This document shows, in pieces, positions 59,429 to 64,000 of a stretch of 64,000 nucleotides of DNA. The stretch's first letter is position 1, and each line of letters begins with the position of its first letter. The position numbers and the translations under genes are program-made. The stretch is from positions 310,001 through 374,000 of the forward strand of contig CAJJDO010000068.1 of assembly GCA_905183005.1 (NCBI GenBank). Reading direction: 5' to 3'. Below the pieces are notes generated by a model. The model did no database searches, was not told the DNA's origin, and saw only the letters and a program-made list of their open reading frames with translations. The DNA is from Paramecium pentaurelia (Eukaryota > Ciliophora > Oligohymenophorea > Peniculida > Parameciidae).

Positions 59429-61589
59429 TCATGCTAGTGTAATAAAAGTTTAATGCATAAATCGTTTAGCCAACATAGAGTTTATTTCTTCCCAATTACC
59501 ACTCAATACTGAATATCTTGAATATAAATAGATAATGATACTTTTCAACCGAATCCAATGGACCATTATCAAAACCTCCAAATACATAAATATATTAATT
59601 ATCTGGAGTTGGTAATGCTGATAATGTGCATCTTGGATGAATCATAGACTCTATTAAGGTCCATCGACCATCCTCATACTTTTCTACACTATTCAAATAT
59701 TAAGTTCCATCAAATCCTCCTATTGCATAAATACCATCAGGTAAGGAAACACCTGCTAAAGCTCTTCTTGGTATATTTAATGGAGCACAATGACCCCATT
59801 TTCCTGAAGTAAACACTTCAACAGTTTTAAGACAAGTATTGACTAATTGATATTATATTAATATTTTACATGAACCTCCAAATCCTCCTATAGCAAAAAT
59901 AGCATTATCATACATACAGATAGCCAATTCATCTCTAGCTTCAATCATGGTTGGAAATTTAATCCAATTATTGTCAATCTAATTAAAACAGTCGAAATCT
60001 TTTAAATTTTCTAAAAAATTAGATAATCCTACTTACCTTGACCATCATTTCCACCAATTATATAAATAAATTGATTAACATTTAATGTTCCAAATCCACT
60101 TCTAGATGATGGTAACTTTATTTTTGATGGTACAATTTTTTTATCTTTATAATTATATTCTTCACAAGTATCAATACGAACACCATCAACTTTACCACCC
60201 ATTAATAATATATTTCCATTTATTAAATGTGCTATTCCAAATTTACATCTATTATTTTTTAATTAATCTTTTTCACTAGCATAATCAGTTTTAATATCAT
60301 ATTTTTCAACTATTTATTTTAAACTATCAACAAAACCACCAATTGTAATATATTGATAATCCATTGACATATGACTTACATTAGTCAATTCAGGTTCAAA
60401 ATCATGAATTGAATTTAGAAATATATTAAATTCTTATTTTGAATCATCCTAATGTAAAAAAGGTGATTATGGATCTTAACTAACTTTTGATTAATTTTTA
60501 AATAATCTTCTAGGAGTACTATGATCTCTATCTTTTCTTCTTTCTACACTTTTTTCATAATTTCTTTCTTTCATTTGATTTCTAGCTTCTTAAAAGTTGG
60601 TTAATCTTACTTAATTAATTTATTTTTCTTCAACTTTCTTTTTAAGATTAATTTGAACAGCACAAGGCCCATTAGTTTCACATAATGGAACCTTTTTTGA
60701 TTGATTCATTTTTTTTTATTATTATTATTGAGATTATTATTACTAAAGTATTTAATTCTATTATTATTGATATTAAGCATTATAAGACTATTACTACTAA
60801 TTGTTACTTTATTTTTTAATAGATTAAACAATTTTTTATTAAGTGGATGCAGTCTATTAAGTAGGTGGAGGAGGTAAAACTTACTGTGAAATAACCTTTT
60901 TAGACAAAACTTTAATAATGTTTTAATTTTCTTGTTCTTTATTTAATTCTGGAAATTTGATGGTTTAATCTATTGTAACTATTGATTTAGGTAATTTATT
61001 AATGAGTTTAGTTCTATTTTATGTTGTTTATAGAAATTTTATAGGATCTTAAGATTTTTCGTCTAACTCTTATAATTCTTGCAAATAATCATTAATATCT
61101 TATAGTTGTATTTGTAGCTTTTATTAGTTTTGAGATATTTGTTATTTCTAGTTGATAAGTGACTGATTTAACTAAGAGATAGATGGGTAAGTGGTTTACT
61201 TATTCTTGCAGTTTGGATTCTCGCTCTTGAATAGATTAGCGAATTGAATTAAAAAATTTGGAGATTTCTATGTTAACTCTCTAATACTCAATGTCAAGTT
61301 AGTCGTTCATCTATGCTAACTATTGAAATTGTTTAATGGCTTTCTAATGATTTAATTGAACATTTTCAGAGATTGAGTAAAATCTATTTAATTCCATTCG
61401 TAAACTCTAAATAGAGAATAAGAATACATCTTCAAGAGATTAAAATTAATGGCCTTTGTGACCATCATACAGGATGCAATTAATACATAACAAAGAACAA
61501 TCATCCGAACAGAATGCTAACTATTATATTCATAAGTTACCTTCTATGTGTTTAATGTGTTTCTAACAAATGGTTGACAACGTATTCAT
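59429..61589 (-). CDS. B-box zinc finger, coiled coil, polyQ and Kelch-repeat protein
   Basis: Modelled as one 676-residue protein. Introns: 61517-61540, 61172-61199, 60011-60036, 59843-59869 and 59517-59541. N-terminal B-box: CQKHIKHIEAFCSDD, CSLLCINCILYDGHKGH. A coiled coil follows to about residue 230, then a Pro-rich and Gln-rich linker (VLPPPPTQQTAS and TAA-coded Gln runs). The C-terminal half is a Kelch propeller with about five to six blades (FIYIIGGNDGQ, AIFAIGGFGGS, GIYAIGGFDGT, IYVFGGFDNG). B-box plus coiled coil mediates assembly and Kelch propellers bind partners, often ubiquitin-ligase substrates. The ATG at 60709 could start a Kelch-only gene, but the frame is open from the B-box right through it. 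Confidence 0.8.
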
Positions 61590-61770
61590 AAATGAAGAAT
61601 AAGGTTTATATACTAAAATTCAAATATTTAATTAATAATATAGTTAACATATACATTTTCTTTTTTTGTTTTATTGATTATAAATTAATCCATTTAACAA
61701 GAGGACTGATGCTTAAATTGCATATTTGGAGATATAATAATTTAATAATTAATTTTTAACAGAAACATTA

Positions 61771-62028
61771 ATGTCACTTCAAATAGTTAATTTGCCAGAG
61801 TTTAGTTATAAGTCAAATACACATCGATCATTAGATCTAGAAAACTTCTTTAAAGAGTTTGAAATGAAGTAATTTTTGGAGGAATGCAATTACTCAGAAC
61901 AAGAATTATATGTTGAATGTAGAAAAATGAAATAATTCCAACAGAAACGCAAATTAAAACTCAACCATTATATAAATAGTTATTTAGAGTCACCCTCAGT
62001 AATTAGCCCAGTTTAATTATTGCTATGA
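61771..62028 (+). CDS. Small unrecognised 85-residue protein
   Basis: Intron-less frame from ATG 61771 to TGA 62026-62028. Sequence is hydrophilic with regular coding composition (MSLQIVNLPEFSYKSN, then DLENFFKEFEMKQFLEECN) and two Cys. No domain recognised. It lies between two minus-strand genes; length is short, so reality is moderately supported by balanced amino-acid use and by the clean start and stop. Confidence 0.5.
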
Positions 62029-62068
62029 AGTGCAATTACTATTATATATATTCTACTTATTTATTAAA

Positions 62069-62747
62069 TCATTCCAAACTGATTCCTTGTTTTCTTAATG
62101 AATCCAAAACCAATTATTCATAATCTTCTAAAGTCACCTTACCATCTCCATCTGTATCAGTCATCTAAATCCAAATAGTTACATCCTCCTTTGTTGGTTA
62201 ATAATCATTCATTCCCATATGTTTATAAGTTTCTTTCAATAACTCTGGTACCTTTAATTCATAAATAAAATTTAGTTACTTCTTCCTCAGTTAAAAATCC
62301 TGATCCATCTTTATCCACAAATTTAAAGATACGTCTAGCCACCTCCAATCTTTCTTGTGCTATTCTTGACAACTTCTCTGGTACTCTCTTTACTGGTTAT
62401 GCTGGTGGTTGTCCAGAAAAGTATTTCTAAACCAATTATTCAATATCCTCTGTATGAACACGTCCAGTCGATTTCCCTTAAAATATATATATAAACTTAC
62501 TATCTAAAATGGCCTAACAATTAGAAACATCCTAAGAAGTTGGATTGAATCCTTTATTCATAGCTCTATATGCATCAGATAACATCATAGCAATTTCATT
62601 TTATTCAATATATCCATCCTTGTTTGAATCATACAATTCCATCACTTGTTTTGCTATCTGTTTACATTTCTCTGGCTCGAAGACTCCACCAAATTAAACT
62701 CTATCTGATAATTAATAACCTGAACTTCTTAACTTATTAGTATCCAT
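62069..62747 (-). CDS. EF-hand calcium-binding protein
   Basis: Predicted 208 residues; introns 62477-62500 and 62252-62279. Three canonical EF-hand loops are visible: DSNKDGYIEQNE (about 48-59), DKDGSGFLTEE (about 138-148) and DTDGDGKVTLED (about 182-193). A fourth, second in order, is degenerate (DRKSTGRVHTED). Each loop is flanked by amphipathic helices. The paired layout is calmodulin/centrin-like, but with a longer Pro-containing linker (SGQPPAQPVKRVPEK). It probably acts as a soluble calcium sensor in the cytosol or cilium. Start at MDTNKLRSSGY. Confidence 0.88.
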
Positions 62748-62949
62748 TTATATATATATATATATTAATATCAATCTTTTTATTTATTAGAATTTTATTT
62801 AATAATCATATATATGCAATATTTATTCCAAATCATTAATAATCTATAAAGAAACCAAAAAAAAAATAATATTAAAATACTATTTCTTAAGAATGAATAA
62901 ACATTACTAATATTTATATATATATTTTTTTTATTTAAAAAGATATTAA

Positions 62950-63836
62950 ATGGTATTAAATGTATTGATATTCTAAGCCAAAAGCAGCTAAAACATCAAA
63001 AGCAAAGAAATTATAAAAAAGAGTTGCAGATAGAAAAAAGAATCCATTATTTGTTAAAGAAGCTAAAAATTTCAGAATTGGCAACGATGTTTAACCTAAA
63101 AGAGATTTATCTAGATATGTTAGATGGCCAAGATATATTTTACTTCATAGATAGAAGAAAATCTTACTTTAAAGAATTAAAGTCCCTGCTGCAATTCATT
63201 AATTCAGCAAAACATTACATAAAAATTAATGTAAAATACTATCATTTAATGTTATTAGCTTCAAAAGTATTGAATTTATTGAAAAAATACCAACCAGAAA
63301 CAAAAACTGAAAAGAAACAAAGATTAACAAAATTAGCTGAATAAAAAGCATAAGCTTAAAAAGGTGAATCAAAAAAAGTACAAGTGTTGAAATTTGGACT
63401 TAATCATGTTACTACATTGGTTGAAACCAAAAAAGCAAAATTAGTATTAATAGCTTATGATGTTGATCCAATTGAATTAGTAGTATGGTTACCATAATTA
63501 TGTAGAAGATAAGAAGTTCCATTTTGTTTCATTAAAAGTATTAAATTTAATCATTTACTTTATAGATAAGGCTAGATTGGGAGCATTAGTACATTAGAAA
63601 ACAGCTACTTGTGTTGCTTTGACTGAAGTCAGAAAAGAAGATCAAGCAGAATTCGATAATTTAGTAATAATTTAAATATAATTGTTAAGGCTCGTGATTT
63701 AAGATAACATTATAATGAAAACCATGAATTATTAAGAACTATTGGAGGTGGATAAGTAGGAATAAAATCAAGACATTAATAAGAAGCTTTAAAGAAAGCT
63801 TTAGAATTGGAAGAATTAAAAAAGACATCATAATGA
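62950..63836 (+). CDS. RPL7A: 60S ribosomal protein eL8 (L7a)
   Basis: Predicted 259 residues (family about 260). Introns: 62953-62977, 63231-63258, 63538-63565 and 63664-63689. The first intron follows the ATG directly; splicing gives MPKAAKTSKAKK. Family text is clear: NPLFVKEAKNFRIGNDVQPK, RDLSRYVRWPRYILLHRQKK, KYQPETKTEKKQRLTKLAEQ, LVLIAYDVDPIELVVWLPQL and KARLGALVHQKTATCVALTE. It is a large-subunit ribosomal protein. In-frame TAA and TAG at Gln positions confirm the genetic code. Confidence 0.97.
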
Positions 63837-63869
63837 ACATTCTTACATTACAAAGTATATTAATATAGT

Positions 63870-64000
63870 TCATTATTCAATAAAGAATTGTTAATCTGTT
63901 TTTAATGGTGATTCATTAATTGTTTCCTCTTTCTAAACACTTTATTAACTTGTAACAATTCTTGATAATGGATTGTAATCATCAAAAAAGATTTTATATC
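63870..64000 (-). CDS. C-terminal end of an unrecognised protein (runs off window)
   Basis: Minus-strand frame entering from the right edge and ending at TGA 63870-63872. About 42 residues are visible (YKIFFDDYNPLSRIVTSQQS, then a Gln-rich end), hydrophilic with in-frame TAA/TAG Gln codons. It converges with the eL8 gene 33 bases away. Too little is visible to name it. Confidence 0.5.

Noticed and set aside
59429..60709. Kelch gene starting at its own ATG 60709
   Set aside because: The frame is open upstream through the polyQ linker and coiled coil to a B-box, a known combination; no stop separates them.
63024..63344. A 106-codon standard-code open frame on the plus strand
   Set aside because: It is mostly an out-of-frame shadow of the eL8 gene; the eL8 reading with four introns matches a conserved ribosomal protein.

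Overview
This window looks like ciliate somatic (macronuclear) DNA, most likely from a Paramecium-type species. TAA and TAG occur inside frame in every gene, including the conserved ribosomal proteins eS17 and eL8, where they fall at glutamine-compatible positions. Only TGA ends genes. The DNA is very AT-rich and genes are packed tightly on both strands. Introns are tiny (about 21-34 nt, GT...AG), and removing them restores frame and domain continuity. A trichocyst matrix protein, TmcB-like membrane proteins and polyglutamine tracts written as TAA repeats fit the same origin. Gene models here were built by hand with TGA as the only stop; for every model with a resolved start, total length minus introns is a multiple of three. 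The exception is the XPF-like gene at 48475-50660, whose start is unresolved.

Layout. 1-7 kb: gene end of unknown function, phosducin-like protein, HMG-box-like protein, an EAG/HCN-type K+ channel and a trichocyst matrix protein. 7-15 kb: B-box/MORN protein, two or three unknown proteins, a second K+ channel. 15-28 kb: MFS transporter and a head-to-head pair of very large TmcB-like membrane proteins. 28-38 kb: protein kinase, MDR oxidoreductase, Hakai-like RING protein, Dbf4-type zinc-finger protein, RING-H2 ligase, a multi-span membrane protein and several unknown proteins. 38-48 kb: TLDc protein, ArfGAP with polyQ, small ankyrin protein, retromer subunit Vps26, coiled-coil protein, Dot1-like methyltransferase. 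48-57 kb: truncated XPF-like nuclease, secreted protein, ankyrin-Sec7-PH protein, ribosomal protein eS17, AGC kinase. 57-64 kb: a gene-free kilobase, an unknown protein, B-box/Kelch protein, EF-hand protein, ribosomal protein eL8 and the end of another gene.

There is no operon logic; neighbours are mostly unrelated. Themes that recur are membrane excitability (two K+ channels, EF-hand protein), Arf/endosome traffic (ArfGAP, Sec7, Vps26, TLDc), ubiquitin ligases (two RING proteins, B-box proteins) and chromosome maintenance (Dot1-like, XPF-like, Dbf4-type finger). Points most worth checking are the lost catalytic glutamate in the Sec7 domain, the XPF-like gene cut at both ends, the Cys/His motif shared by both K+ channels, and introns placed directly after the start codon. 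I saw no tRNA, rRNA, CRISPR array or transposase.
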